Of a DNA stretch of 32,115 nt, positions 1 to 7,623 are shown piece after piece (the first letter of the stretch is position 1; every line of letters begins with the position of its first letter). The notes beneath the pieces are model-generated. The model was not told the origin of the DNA and did not search any database. It worked only from the letters and a program-made list of their open reading frames with translations. The stretch is taken from assembly GCA_038232415.1 (NCBI GenBank), contig JBBSHY010000009.1, positions 1-32,115 on the forward strand, in the 5' to 3' direction. Origin of the DNA: JBBRXZ01 sp038232415. GTDB lineage: Bacteria > Patescibacteriota > Saccharimonadia > Saccharimonadales > UBA4665. Both the position numbers and the translations under genes were made by a program.

Positions 1-2
1 AA

Positions 3-383
3 ACCGGCCAGGAAATCGGCAAGCACGACGGGGCGATTTTCTACACTATCGGCCAGCGTCATGGCCTGGACGTTGGCGGCGGTCTGCCATATTACGTAAC
101 CAGAAAAGATATGAAGAGTAACATTATATATGTAACGACAGATCTGAATTATAAAGATCTCTGGTCTAAAGATCTTATGTTGCAGGACTTGCACTGGATT
201 AATGAAAAACCAAACGCCAGGAAGCAATATCAAGTTCGCTTGCGCTATCGCGGCCCTCTTGTAGATTGCAAAATTAAAGATAACCAACTCACGCTAGCCG
301 AAGAGCAACGCGGCCTGGCTGCCGGTCAATCCGCCGTAATCTATGATGGCGGACATATTCTAGGCGGCGGAATTATCTCTTAA
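3..383 (+). CDS. mnmA: tRNA 2-thiouridylase MnmA, C-terminal part
   Basis: This is the 3' end of a gene that begins before the window; 126 codons are present in the open frame from base 3 to a TAA. MnmA transfers sulfur to C2 of the wobble uridine (U34) of tRNA-Lys, -Glu and -Gln, using ATP and a persulfide relay. The visible part carries the family signature YTIGQRHGL followed by the Gly-rich turn VGGGLPYYV and then the small C-terminal beta-barrel. The ATP PP-loop and both catalytic cysteines lie upstream and cannot be checked. alaS follows 42 bp downstream on the same strand. The identification rests on the TIGQR block and the beta-barrel that follows. Confidence 0.9.
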   Translation, partial: TGQEIGKHDGAIFYTIGQRHGLDVGGGLPYYVTRKDMKSNIIYVTTDLNYKDLWSKDLMLQDLHWINEKPNARKQYQVRLRYRGPLVDCKIKDNQLTLAEEQRGLAAGQSAVIYDGGHILGGGIIS

Positions 384-410
384 TGTGAGGAGCCTTTCGT
401 CTATATCTGT

Positions 411-416
411 TACAAT
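411..416 (+). promoter_or_regulatory. -10 element (TACAAT) for near-leaderless alaS
   Basis: TACAAT lies 9 nt before the alaS ATG, so transcription would begin at or within a few bases of the start codon. No Shine-Dalgarno precedes the ATG and no good -35 is visible 17 bp upstream. The call is inferred from motif and position and is strengthened by the same arrangement at several other genes here. Confidence 0.45.
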
Positions 417-425
417 CTAACAGAT

Positions 426-2309
426 ATGACAGCGCAGGAGATTCGTAAGGCTTATCTGGATTTTCTTGTAGAGCGGGGCCACAAGGTTATCCCGAGAGCG
501 TTGCTAGTGCCCTATAATGACCCGACCACATTGTTCACCGGTTCGGGTATGCAGCCGCTTATTCCATATCTTTTAGGTGAGCTGCATCCGGAAGGCAAGC
601 GGTTGGTAAACAGCCAAACTTGTTTGCGGGCGCAGGACATAGAGGAAGTGGGTGATAACCGCCACACAACATTTTTTGAGATGCTGGGCAACTGGTCGCT
701 CGGGGACTACTTCAAACAGGAGCAGATAAACTGGTTTTGGGAATTTCTGACAGCAAAAATAGGCCTGGATCCAAACCGCATTTACGTGACTTGTTTTAGC
801 GGCGATGAAGCAGCCGGCATTCCAAAAGATATAGAGAGTGCAGGCATTTGGAAAGATATTTTTGAAAAAGCTGGCATTGAAGCTAAAGAGGTAGAAATCG
901 ATACGGGAGAAAAAGGCTATGAGTTTGGCGAACAGGGCGGCCGTATCTTTTTCTATGGAGAGAAAAACTGGTGGTGCCGGGCAGGTAAAGCTAAAGAAAT
1001 GCCACCGGGCGAACCAGGCGGCCCCGACACGGAGATGTTTTATCTGTATCCCTCGGTCAAACATAATGAAAAGTATGGCAAATATTGCCACGTAAATTGT
1101 GACTGCGGCCGATACATAGAACTTGGTAACTCCGTCTTTATGGAGTATATAAAAACAGAGACGGGCTTCGACAAATTACCGAAGAAAAACGTCGATTACG
1201 GCGGCGGCCTGGAACGCATAGCTGCCGCAGCTATTGATAGTCCCGATGTTTTTGAAATAAGCCTGATTAAGCCCATTATCACCAAACTGGAGGATTTGTC
1301 CGGCAAAAATTATGAGAGTCATACCGAGAGCATGCGTGTTATAGCCGATCACCTACGGGCCGCCACTTTCCTAGCAGTAGATGGCATAGTACCAAGCAAC
1401 AAAGAACAAGGTTATGTAATGCGCCGTCTACTTCGTCGCGCCATCCGCTTTGCCTTTGAGCTTGGCATCGAACAGAACTTCCTGGAGCACGTTGTGCCGG
1501 TCATTACTGACATATATGGAGGCGATTTTCCGGAGGTGGCCAAAAACCGCGCAAAAGTTATTGAAGTCCTAATGAAAGAAGAAAAAATCTTCCGCCAAAC
1601 CCTCCGCAAAGGCCTAAATGAATTCAATAAACTTGTTGATAAAGAACTGTCCGGTGAAGTGATCTTTAAGCTCTATGATACGTATGGTTTTCCGGTTGAA
1701 CTGAGTAAAGAAGAGGCTTTCAAGAAAGAGATAAGTCCAGCTAAAGATGCTGATAATGAGTTTGATCGATTAATGCAGGAGCAGCGACAACGTAGTCAGA
1801 CCGCCAGCAAAGGTGTCTTTAAAGGCGGTTTAGGCGGACAGACTCTGCAGCATAAGAAATATCATACGGTGACGCATCTGATGTATCAGGCATTACGCGA
1901 CGTGTTGGGCGATCATGTCATTCAAAGAGGCTCCAACATTACTGAAGAGCGACTAAGATTTGACTTCAGTCAACCCGAAAAAATGACACCAGAACAGATC
2001 AAAAAAGTAGAAGATATTGTTAATGAACAAATTGCCAAAGACCTTAAAGTCTCTTTTGAAGAATATCCTACCAAAGTCGCTATTGAAGAAAAGGGCGCAT
2101 TGGGCCAGTTTGGCGACCGCTACGGTGACACTGTCAAAGTCTACAAAATGATTGCTGAAGGGGCGGATAAACCTTACAGTTTTGAAATCTGTGGCGGGCC
2201 TCATGTTGATCACACGGCTCAGTTAGGCGAAGGTGGCAAAAAGTTTAAAATCCTAAAAGAAGAATCCAGCTCAGCCGGCATCCGCCGCGTCAAAGCTGTT
2301 TTGCGGTAA
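426..2309 (+). CDS. alaS: Alanyl-tRNA synthetase, minimal form
   Basis: This class II synthetase charges tRNA-Ala. At 627 residues it is far shorter than the usual ~870. The catalytic core is intact: the motif 2 region has FFEMLGNWSLGDYF, motif 3 has GGGLERIAA, and the helical tRNA-binding domain contains RRLLRRAIRF. The editing domain is present, with zinc-binding HTVTH (residues 480-484) and CGGPH (589-593). Two parts are missing: the beta-barrel that normally sits between the helical domain and the editing domain (no counterpart of the family PFYAESGGQVGD block), and the whole C-Ala domain, since the protein stops just after the editing domain. The frame is uninterrupted and all active motifs are kept, so this looks like a functional reduced enzyme, not a pseudogene. 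The ATG at 426 is preceded by a -10-like TACAAT and no Shine-Dalgarno. Confidence 0.95.
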   Translation: MTAQEIRKAYLDFLVERGHKVIPRALLVPYNDPTTLFTGSGMQPLIPYLLGELHPEGKRLVNSQTCLRAQDIEEVGDNRHTTFFEMLGNWSLGDYFKQEQINWFWEFLTAKIGLDPNRIYVTCFSGDEAAGIPKDIESAGIWKDIFEKAGIEAKEVEIDTGEKGYEFGEQGGRIFFYGEKNWWCRAGKAKEMPPGEPGGPDTEMFYLYPSVKHNEKYGKYCHVNCDCGRYIELGNSVFMEYIKTETGFDKLPKKNVDYGGGLERIAAAAIDSPDVFEISLIKPIITKLEDLSGKNYESHTESMRVIADHLRAATFLAVDGIVPSNKEQGYVMRRLLRRAIRFAFELGIEQNFLEHVVPVITDIYGGDFPEVAKNRAKVIEVLMKEEKIFRQTLRKGLNEFNKLVDKELSGEVIFKLYDTYGFPVELSKEEAFKKEISPAKDADNEFDRLMQEQRQRSQTASKGVFKGGLGGQTLQHKKYHTVTHLMYQALRDVLGDHVIQRGSNITEERLRFDFSQPEKMTPEQIKKVEDIVNEQIAKDLKVSFEEYPTKVAIEEKGALGQFGDRYGDTVKVYKMIAEGADKPYSFEICGGPHVDHTAQLGEGGKKFKILKEESSSAGIRRVKAVLR

Positions 2310-2317
2310 GTAATTTT

Positions 2318-2623
2318 TTAGGAAGTTTCGGAAGGTTGCTCTGCTTTGTAATTAAGATCTTCGAATGTCATCAATAGATTATCTTTGGATAGTGATGACC
2401 TTGCCTGTTCTTTTAGCAAGGGGCCGTCCCCAGTGTCTTTAGCGTATCCTTCTAATAGACCTTTCTTAACCAAGGCATTAAGTACCCGTCCCGGATTACT
2501 TGTTACTATGTCGACAAAAGGTATCTCTTCTCCATCCTTAAGTATTTCTGTCTTTACATCGTAGATGTAAGCAGCTCTTTCGTGTAATGCCTTTCTGACT
2601 TTGTCCAAACCTTTTCCATCCAT
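2318..2623 (-). CDS. Small protein of unknown function
   Basis: I do not recognise this 101-residue soluble protein. It has a mixed charged composition with helical stretches (DKVRKALHERAAYIYDV) and a central PFVDIVTSNPGRVLNALVKKGLLE segment that reads like a helix-turn-helix-type or small alpha/beta fold; that reading is only an impression. The start is ATG at 2623 with GGAG eight bases upstream; a TTG one codon earlier is possible. A near-consensus promoter (TTGACA, 17 bp, TATTCT) lies just upstream, which supports a real gene. It converges on alaS with 8 bp between the stop codons. Confidence 0.7.
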   Translation of the reverse strand: MDGKGLDKVRKALHERAAYIYDVKTEILKDGEEIPFVDIVTSNPGRVLNALVKKGLLEGYAKDTGDGPLLKEQARSSLSKDNLLMTFEDLNYKAEQPSETS

Positions 2624-2648
2624 CAATTCTACTCCAATTTACTTATTT

Positions 2649-2677
2649 AGAATACTACCTTAATTACAAACTGTCAA
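2649..2677 (-). promoter_or_regulatory. Promoter for the unknown gene at 2318-2623
   Basis: Read on the minus strand, TTGACA (2672-2677) and TATTCT (2649-2654) are separated by exactly 17 bp. Transcription would begin about 20 nt before the start codon, with a GGAG Shine-Dalgarno in between. Confidence 0.75.
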
Positions 2678-2725
2678 ATGAATGGGTAAAAATATATAAG
2701 CGATTCTGAAACAATAGGTAAGACA

Positions 2726-2809
2726 GTGTGGCCAACTAGTAATATGAAAAAGGAACAGATGTAATGACGGGTAGCATTAATTTTGCAACGGGCAACTATG
2801 TGTGGCCAA
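2726..2809. repeat. Pair of 10-bp direct repeats GTGTGGCCAA
   Basis: GTGTGGCCAA occurs at 2726-2735 and again at 2800-2809, 74 bp apart, in the interval between the divergent unknown gene and the ftsA-like gene. Each copy contains the palindrome TGGCCA. They could be regulator-binding sites, but no regulator is identified. Confidence 0.4.
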
Positions 2810-2869
2810 ACTCTTAAAAACGCTGTCAAGCCCAAGATAAAGAGCCCGGTTTTTCAGGTGTTAGTGTGT

Positions 2870-2875
2870 TAAAAT
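2870..2875 (+). promoter_or_regulatory. -10 element (TAAAAT) that fixes the ftsA start
   Basis: TAAAAT ends 7 nt before ATG 2883 and only 1 nt before the in-frame GTG at 2877. If this is the -10 box, transcription starts at or next to the ATG, so GTG 2877 would not be in the mRNA. This favours ATG 2883 and a leaderless message. Confidence 0.5.
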
Positions 2876-2882
2876 AGTGCAT

Positions 2883-4217
2883 ATGCTTCAAAAATTTAAA
2901 AAGGTTGGTAGCGGGGCAGTGCAGAGGGCCCGTGGTGGAGCCGGAAAAGCATCGGCTAAAGTCCGGGCGCGGGCCGGCAAAAAAAATGATGAGTATCTGG
3001 TGGCGCTGGATATTGGTACTGAATTTGTTAAAGCGTTAATCGGACGTGTTGATAAAGAAGACGCCGGCGTGGAAATCATCGGGGTTGGCCGGGCACATCA
3101 AGGCTTAAGTGACATGCAGGCAGGGGCTATTTCCGACATTGCCGGCGTGGTAGATAACTGCGATAAAGCGCTTAACCAGGCTGAAGAACAGGCTAATGTA
3201 AGCGTGCGCTCGGCCATAATCGGTATTGCCGGTGAATTGGTGAAAGGCACCACTACAACGGTGCGTGTGGCCCGCAAACAAGCTACCAAGCCGCTAGATA
3301 TAACTGAAATGGAAAGGATTATCAACCTCGTTCAGGAACGTGCGCAAGTAAAAGCTAAACAGCAGCTGGCCTGGGAGCTGGGCGGTAAAGAGGTAGCAGT
3401 GCGGTTAGTCAATAGCGCCCTGGTTAGCATAGAAATCGATGGCTATCCAGTAACCAATCCCATCGGTTTTCAGGGCAATGACGTGGTGGTGCAGTTATAT
3501 ACGGCTTTCGCGCCGATGATTCACATTGGCGCTCTGGAAAAGACCGCTCAGGAACTAGACCTTGATCTGTTAGCAGTAGCGGCGGAACCATTTGCTGTTG
3601 CCCGGGCGGTAATTGGCAATAATCCTAATCAAAGCCTCAACGCGATACTTATGGACGTTGGCGGCGGCACCACCGATATGGCGGTTATCAACGACGGCGG
3701 CGTGCAGGGAACGAAAATGTTTGGCATCGGCGGACGCGCCTACACGCATGCTGTTGAGCGTGACCTGGGTGTCGATTTTGAAAAAGCCGAAGAGCTCAAA
3801 ATCGGTCTCAGTAACAATAAAGCACCTGTGACACAACGGCCGGCGATTGAAGCGGCACTTGGCAAAACAGCCGATGTCTGGATTGGCGGGATCGAACTGG
3901 CGCTTAGTGAGTTTACCAAGCTTGACCATCTGCCGCATCGATTATTCCTGTGTGGCGGCGGATCGTCGCTCGACTTGCTTATGGACCGTCTGGAACATAC
4001 TGAATGGTACCGAAGCCTGCCATTTACGCGTAAACCGACCGTGAATCACATACGCCCTGAGCAGGTTGCCGGGATTACTGATAGTACAAACGAAGTCAAC
4101 GACCATACTTTTATTACAGCCATGGGGTTACTGCGGGTTGGTATGGATACCTGGCAGTTCTCTGGCGCTGCCGGCGGTACAATCCGCGATAAAATTGATA
4201 AAATGTTAAGTGTATAA
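2883..4217 (+). CDS. ftsA: FtsA-like actin-fold ATPase
   Basis: FtsA tethers FtsZ to the membrane and recruits the divisome. The actin-fold nucleotide motifs are clear: phosphate 1 ALDIGTEFVKALIG near residues 40-55 and phosphate 2 DVGGGTTDMAVI in the middle. The segment between them fits the FtsA SHS2 (1C) domain, including GYPVTNPIGFQG, and argues for FtsA over PilM or MreB. The 444 residues are close to FtsA length. Two oddities: a basic, Ala/Gly-rich N-terminal extension of about 35 residues, and no ftsZ alongside; instead a membrane-anchored gpJ-like protein follows after 21 bp. The C-terminal IRDKIDKMLSV could be the amphipathic membrane-targeting helix. ATG 2883 is preferred to GTG 2877 because of the position of the -10 box. 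Confidence 0.8.
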   Translation: MLQKFKKVGSGAVQRARGGAGKASAKVRARAGKKNDEYLVALDIGTEFVKALIGRVDKEDAGVEIIGVGRAHQGLSDMQAGAISDIAGVVDNCDKALNQAEEQANVSVRSAIIGIAGELVKGTTTTVRVARKQATKPLDITEMERIINLVQERAQVKAKQQLAWELGGKEVAVRLVNSALVSIEIDGYPVTNPIGFQGNDVVVQLYTAFAPMIHIGALEKTAQELDLDLLAVAAEPFAVARAVIGNNPNQSLNAILMDVGGGTTDMAVINDGGVQGTKMFGIGGRAYTHAVERDLGVDFEKAEELKIGLSNNKAPVTQRPAIEAALGKTADVWIGGIELALSEFTKLDHLPHRLFLCGGGSSLDLLMDRLEHTEWYRSLPFTRKPTVNHIRPEQVAGITDSTNEVNDHTFITAMGLLRVGMDTWQFSGAAGGTIRDKIDKMLSV

Positions 4218-4238
4218 CTATATAGTGAGCAGGAAAAG

Positions 4239-5960
4239 ATGAGCAGCAGCGATAAAGACACTATCTACATCGATATCGATGATGAAATCACCGGTATTAT
4301 TGATAAGTTAGGCAGCAGCAGTAACAAGGTTGTTGCCCTGGTCTTACCAAAGCGTGCCACGGTGTTCCAGAGTATTGTCAATATGAAGCTGCTGAAACGC
4401 GCCGCCGATAGCAGTAATAAAAACCTGGTACTGATTACTTCGGAAGCCGGTTTATTACCTTTAGCGGGCGCTGCCGGTGTTTACGTGGCCAAAACACTGA
4501 CAAGTAAACCGGAAATTCCAATTAGCCCGCAGCTGCCTGATGATAGCGAAGAGGCAATACAAGAGGATGGCAGTGAGGTTGAGCCATCTGTTGATCCTAA
4601 TCAGCCGATCGGCCAACTGGCTGCCGGCGATGCTGTAGAGACTCTAGTGCTTGATGATGAAAACCTGCCGCCAGAAACTGATGATCAACCCCTTGAACCA
4701 AAGTCTTTTGAGCCTCCGGCCAAATCCAAAAAGGATAAAAAACTGTCTATACCAAATTTCGAGCGTTTCCGGTTATTGCTGGTTCTGGGCATCTTAGCGC
4801 TAATCTTACTAATTGGCGGCCTAGTTTTTGCCGTAACAGCCTTGCCTAAAGCCGTCATTACCATAAAAACTGACGCTACTAACCTCGCTACTAACCTCAG
4901 CCTCAATTTGTCTACTGCTGCCACATCTCTTAAACTGGCCGATAATATAGTCCCTGCTAAACTGGCCCAGCAACAAAAAACTCTGAGCCAGCAAGTGCCT
5001 ACCACTGGCCAGAAGAACAACGGTAGTAAGGCCAGCGGATCTATTACAATGAAAGCCCAAGTATGCGCTCCTTTTCCTGATAATCCTCAGCCTTCCGATG
5101 TACCATCAGGCACTGGGGTGAGTTCAAATGGTTTAACTTACATAACCCAGGCAAATACTTCTTTCGGTGGTGGTATTAAGCCAAGTGGCCAAAGCTGTAT
5201 CACTTATAGCGCTGATGGCCCTACCTCAATAATTGCCCAGAGCCCAGGCGCGAACTACAATGGCGCGAACGTATTTACAGTTGCCGGCCGGAAAGATGTA
5301 ACAGCTAGTGTTAACACGGCTATTTCCGGGGGATCAGACAGTATTGTCCAGATTGTAAATCAAAACGACATTAATAATGCCAAAGCTAAAATTGCGACTA
5401 ATGATGGCGATGTTAAGCAAACGCTGAACAGCCAGCTAAAAGGTGATAGTTATTATCCGATTGCGGCTACTTATGTTGTCGGCGCTCCAGCTGTCACCGC
5501 AAGCGCGAATGTCGGCGAGATTGCTAATAATGTAACGGTAACAGAGACCATCACTTACACTATGTTCGGCGTACATAAAAAGGACCTAGATACCTTACTT
5601 GAGAACAGCATCAAAACCCAGATTGATAGTACTAAGCAGAGCATCCTTGACAATGGTTTAAGCAAAGCGGTCTACAATGTAGATAATATTTCAGCAACGG
5701 GTGCTGCGTTGACATTGAGTACCACTGCCACTGCCGGACCTGATCTGAACGTCACGATTATTAGAGAGCAGACAGCTGGCAAAAAGGCAGGTGCTATAAA
5801 AAGCCAATTGCAAAATAATCCTGATGTCACCGGAGTTGATGTTAAGCTGAGCCCTTTTTGGGTGAGTACGGTACCTAAAAAGACCGGCAGGATTACCGTC
5901 AATATTGCTAAGCCGACCGCTAGCGTAAAGGCGGGCAGCCCGAATGCCCCTAAACACTAG
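4239..5960 (+). CDS. Membrane-anchored baseplate-J/gp47-like protein
   Basis: This 573-residue single-pass protein has a cytoplasmic N-terminal alpha/beta domain (about 1-90, with VVALVLPKRATVFQS and NLVLITSEAGLLPLAGAAGV). An acidic Pro-rich linker follows (about 95-165), then a basic stretch, a TM helix (about 178-203), and a large Thr/Ser/Asn-rich beta-type extracytoplasmic region. I recall this order from Patescibacteria proteins labelled baseplate J/gp47 family; that assignment is from memory and the function is unknown. It starts with AGGA before ATG 4239, follows ftsA by 21 bp, and overlaps ruvX by 17 bp. Placement between FtsA and the wall enzyme MltG suggests an envelope or division role. 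That is inference. Confidence 0.6.
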   Translation: MSSSDKDTIYIDIDDEITGIIDKLGSSSNKVVALVLPKRATVFQSIVNMKLLKRAADSSNKNLVLITSEAGLLPLAGAAGVYVAKTLTSKPEIPISPQLPDDSEEAIQEDGSEVEPSVDPNQPIGQLAAGDAVETLVLDDENLPPETDDQPLEPKSFEPPAKSKKDKKLSIPNFERFRLLLVLGILALILLIGGLVFAVTALPKAVITIKTDATNLATNLSLNLSTAATSLKLADNIVPAKLAQQQKTLSQQVPTTGQKNNGSKASGSITMKAQVCAPFPDNPQPSDVPSGTGVSSNGLTYITQANTSFGGGIKPSGQSCITYSADGPTSIIAQSPGANYNGANVFTVAGRKDVTASVNTAISGGSDSIVQIVNQNDINNAKAKIATNDGDVKQTLNSQLKGDSYYPIAATYVVGAPAVTASANVGEIANNVTVTETITYTMFGVHKKDLDTLLENSIKTQIDSTKQSILDNGLSKAVYNVDNISATGAALTLSTTATAGPDLNVTIIREQTAGKKAGAIKSQLQNNPDVTGVDVKLSPFWVSTVPKKTGRITVNIAKPTASVKAGSPNAPKH

Positions 5961-6369
5961 ATCAGTCTTAGGATTGGATGTGGGAGCTAAGCGAATTGGT
6001 GTCGCAGTAGCCACGCTCCCGGCCCGTTTGCCCAGACCGCTAATAACGCTGCGCAGGGACGCCACTTTCTTTTCGGCGCTTACGAATATCATTGAAGCCG
6101 AAGGTTCAGAAATGTTAATAGTTGGTTTTCCACGAGGTTTGCATGGCCAGAGCACGCTTCAAACGGAGGCTACCATTGCCTTTGCGGATCAGCTGCGCCA
6201 GCAGGTTGCCTTGCCGGTTCACTTTCAGGATGAGGCTGTAACTTCAAAACAGGCTGAGGCTGAACTCAGCGGCCGGGGCAAAGCCTACGCTAGGGAAGAT
6301 ATCGACGCTTTAGCCGCTACATATATCTTGGAAGATTTTTTGGCAGAAAATAAAGAGCTGGCGGCATGA
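5944..6369 (+). CDS. ruvX: RuvX/YqgF-family RNase H-fold nuclease
   Basis: This 141-residue protein has the family length and motifs: VLGLDVGAKRIGVAV with the first catalytic Asp, VGFPRGLHGQSTLQ in the substrate loop, the FQDEAVTSKQAEAE motif, and the C-terminal acidic helix DIDALAATYILEDFL. YqgF proteins are annotated as Holliday-junction resolvases and also take part in 16S rRNA 5' processing; which role holds here cannot be told. The start overlaps the upstream gene by 17 bp and its TGA overlaps the mltG start (ATGA), so translation of the three is probably coupled. Confidence 0.88.
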   Translation: MPLNTRSVLGLDVGAKRIGVAVATLPARLPRPLITLRRDATFFSALTNIIEAEGSEMLIVGFPRGLHGQSTLQTEATIAFADQLRQQVALPVHFQDEAVTSKQAEAELSGRGKAYAREDIDALAATYILEDFLAENKELAA

Positions 6370-7424
6370 GACCAACCCACCACACTTCCCATAGTAAACG
6401 CCGAGGTCTGCCGAAGCGTATCTGGTGGTCGCTAGCCGCACTAATTAGCCTGGTGGTAATCGGTATGATCGCATCACACCATGTTTATAAACTTGATCTG
6501 CAACCGGTAAGCACCAATCAAAAAACACAGATTTTTACAGTGGAAAAGGACAGTACTGTAAAACAAATTGCCTCTAGCTTGAAAAAAGACCATTTGATAC
6601 GAAGTGCCTGGGCCTTCCAGCTATACATCCACAGCAAAGAACTCGGCAGCAAACTTCAGGCTGGCACATATGCTTTTTCGCCCAGCCAGAGTACTGGTTC
6701 TATAGTTATCACAATGACAAAAGGCCGGGTGGCAACCAGATTGGTCACTATTCTGCCGGGCCGTCGTATAGACCAGATAAGAGCAGACCTCATTAATGAT
6801 GGTTTTTCTCCTAAGACGGTGGATCAGGCCTTAGACCCCAGCCAATATACAGACTTACCAACCCTTGCTTATAAACCAGCCGCTGCAACGACTTTGGAGG
6901 GATTACTCTGGCCGGACTCCTTCCAAAAAGATGCTTCCACCTCGCCTTCATTTATTATCCGTGAATCACTGGCTGAAATGGCCCAACACCTGACTCCCGA
7001 TGTCCAGGCAGCTTTCGCGACTGAAGGACTGACAACCTACCAGGGCTTGATTCTAGCCTCCATTATCGATCAGGAGGTAAACAAGTCGACCGACCAAACG
7101 ATGGCTGCCCAGGTCTTTCTATCGCGGCTCAAAACCAACATGATGCTTGGCTCAGATGTTACGGCCCGCTATGGCGCTATTGTGGCCGAACATATTCCGA
7201 ATCTTAGCTATGATTCGCCTTATAATACACGTCTGCACCCAGGTTTACCGCCTAGTCCGATCAGCACTATAAACGCAAGTTCACTGGCTGCTGCTGCGCA
7301 CCCGGCTGCTACGAATTGGCTTTACTTTGTCGCTGGTGATGATGGCACTACTTACTTTTCGAATACCCTGGAAGATCATCAAGCCCTGGCTAACAAATAT
7401 TGTCATAAGCTATGTAATAATTAG
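6366..7424 (+). CDS. mltG: Endolytic murein transglycosylase MltG (YceG)
   Basis: MltG cuts nascent peptidoglycan strands at the membrane. The 352-residue protein has a short basic N-terminus, one TM helix (about 19-38, WSLAALISLVVIGMIA), a LysM-like subdomain (VEKDSTVKQIASSLKK) and the YceG domain. That domain carries GLILASIIDQEVN at about 228-239, NTRLHPGLPPSPI, and the C-terminal AAAHPAATNWLYFVA block. The usual EKE triad of the active-site helix reads DQE (235-237) here, so the first acidic residue is Asp while the second Glu is kept. The start codon overlaps the ruvX stop. Neighbours ftsA and the CHAP hydrolase fit a wall-remodelling block. Confidence 0.92.
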   Translation: MRPTHHTSHSKRRGLPKRIWWSLAALISLVVIGMIASHHVYKLDLQPVSTNQKTQIFTVEKDSTVKQIASSLKKDHLIRSAWAFQLYIHSKELGSKLQAGTYAFSPSQSTGSIVITMTKGRVATRLVTILPGRRIDQIRADLINDGFSPKTVDQALDPSQYTDLPTLAYKPAAATTLEGLLWPDSFQKDASTSPSFIIRESLAEMAQHLTPDVQAAFATEGLTTYQGLILASIIDQEVNKSTDQTMAAQVFLSRLKTNMMLGSDVTARYGAIVAEHIPNLSYDSPYNTRLHPGLPPSPISTINASSLAAAAHPAATNWLYFVAGDDGTTYFSNTLEDHQALANKYCHKLCNN

Positions 7425-7483
7425 TCCTAAATTATTATGAGAGCTTCTAAAAGTTAAATTAAGATTAAAGAAGCATAAAAGCC

Positions 7484-7511
7484 TTGCGCAAAAGAAAGCA
7501 TTTGTTATACT
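7484..7511 (+). promoter_or_regulatory. Extended -10 promoter for the LysM-CHAP gene
   Basis: TTGCGC (7484-7489), a 16-bp spacer and TGTTATACT, an extended -10 with its hexamer at 7506-7511. The predicted start near 7517-7519 falls exactly at the 5' edge of the GGTAATG stem, giving an RNA leader of roughly 105 nt. Confidence 0.6.
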
Positions 7512-7516
7512 TGACA

Positions 7517-7566
7517 GGTAATGTTTACACAGAGGTCATTACCTATTATACCTCTGCATCATTACC
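7517..7566 (+). promoter_or_regulatory. Structured 5' leader with competing stems
   Basis: GGTAATG (7517-7523) is perfectly complementary to CATTACC at 7537-7543 and also to a second CATTACC at 7560-7566. A third helix, AGAGGT (7531-7536) with ACCTCT (7550-7555), can form between them but is incompatible with part of the first pairing because of overlap and nesting. The layout is that of a two-state leader. It matches no riboswitch class that I can recognise, and no U-tract terminator follows. Confidence 0.5.
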
Positions 7567-7623
7567 CCGGAGTTAGACACCCATCAAAAATAAAGTAAAA
7601 ATATTTTGTTTTAAGGAGCTTGT

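Noticed and set aside
573..1091. 172-codon minus-strand open frame inside alaS
   Set aside because: Fully antisense to the conserved catalytic region of AlaRS; Phe/Cys-rich composition typical of a shadow frame and no ribosome site.
426..2309. alaS as a truncated pseudogene
   Set aside because: All catalytic and editing motifs are intact in one open frame; domain loss is clean at domain borders, so a reduced but functional enzyme is more likely.
2282..2318. CCGC/GCGG plus T6 at the alaS end as an intrinsic terminator
   Set aside because: Only a 4-bp stem with a loop of about 17 nt; too weak to call.
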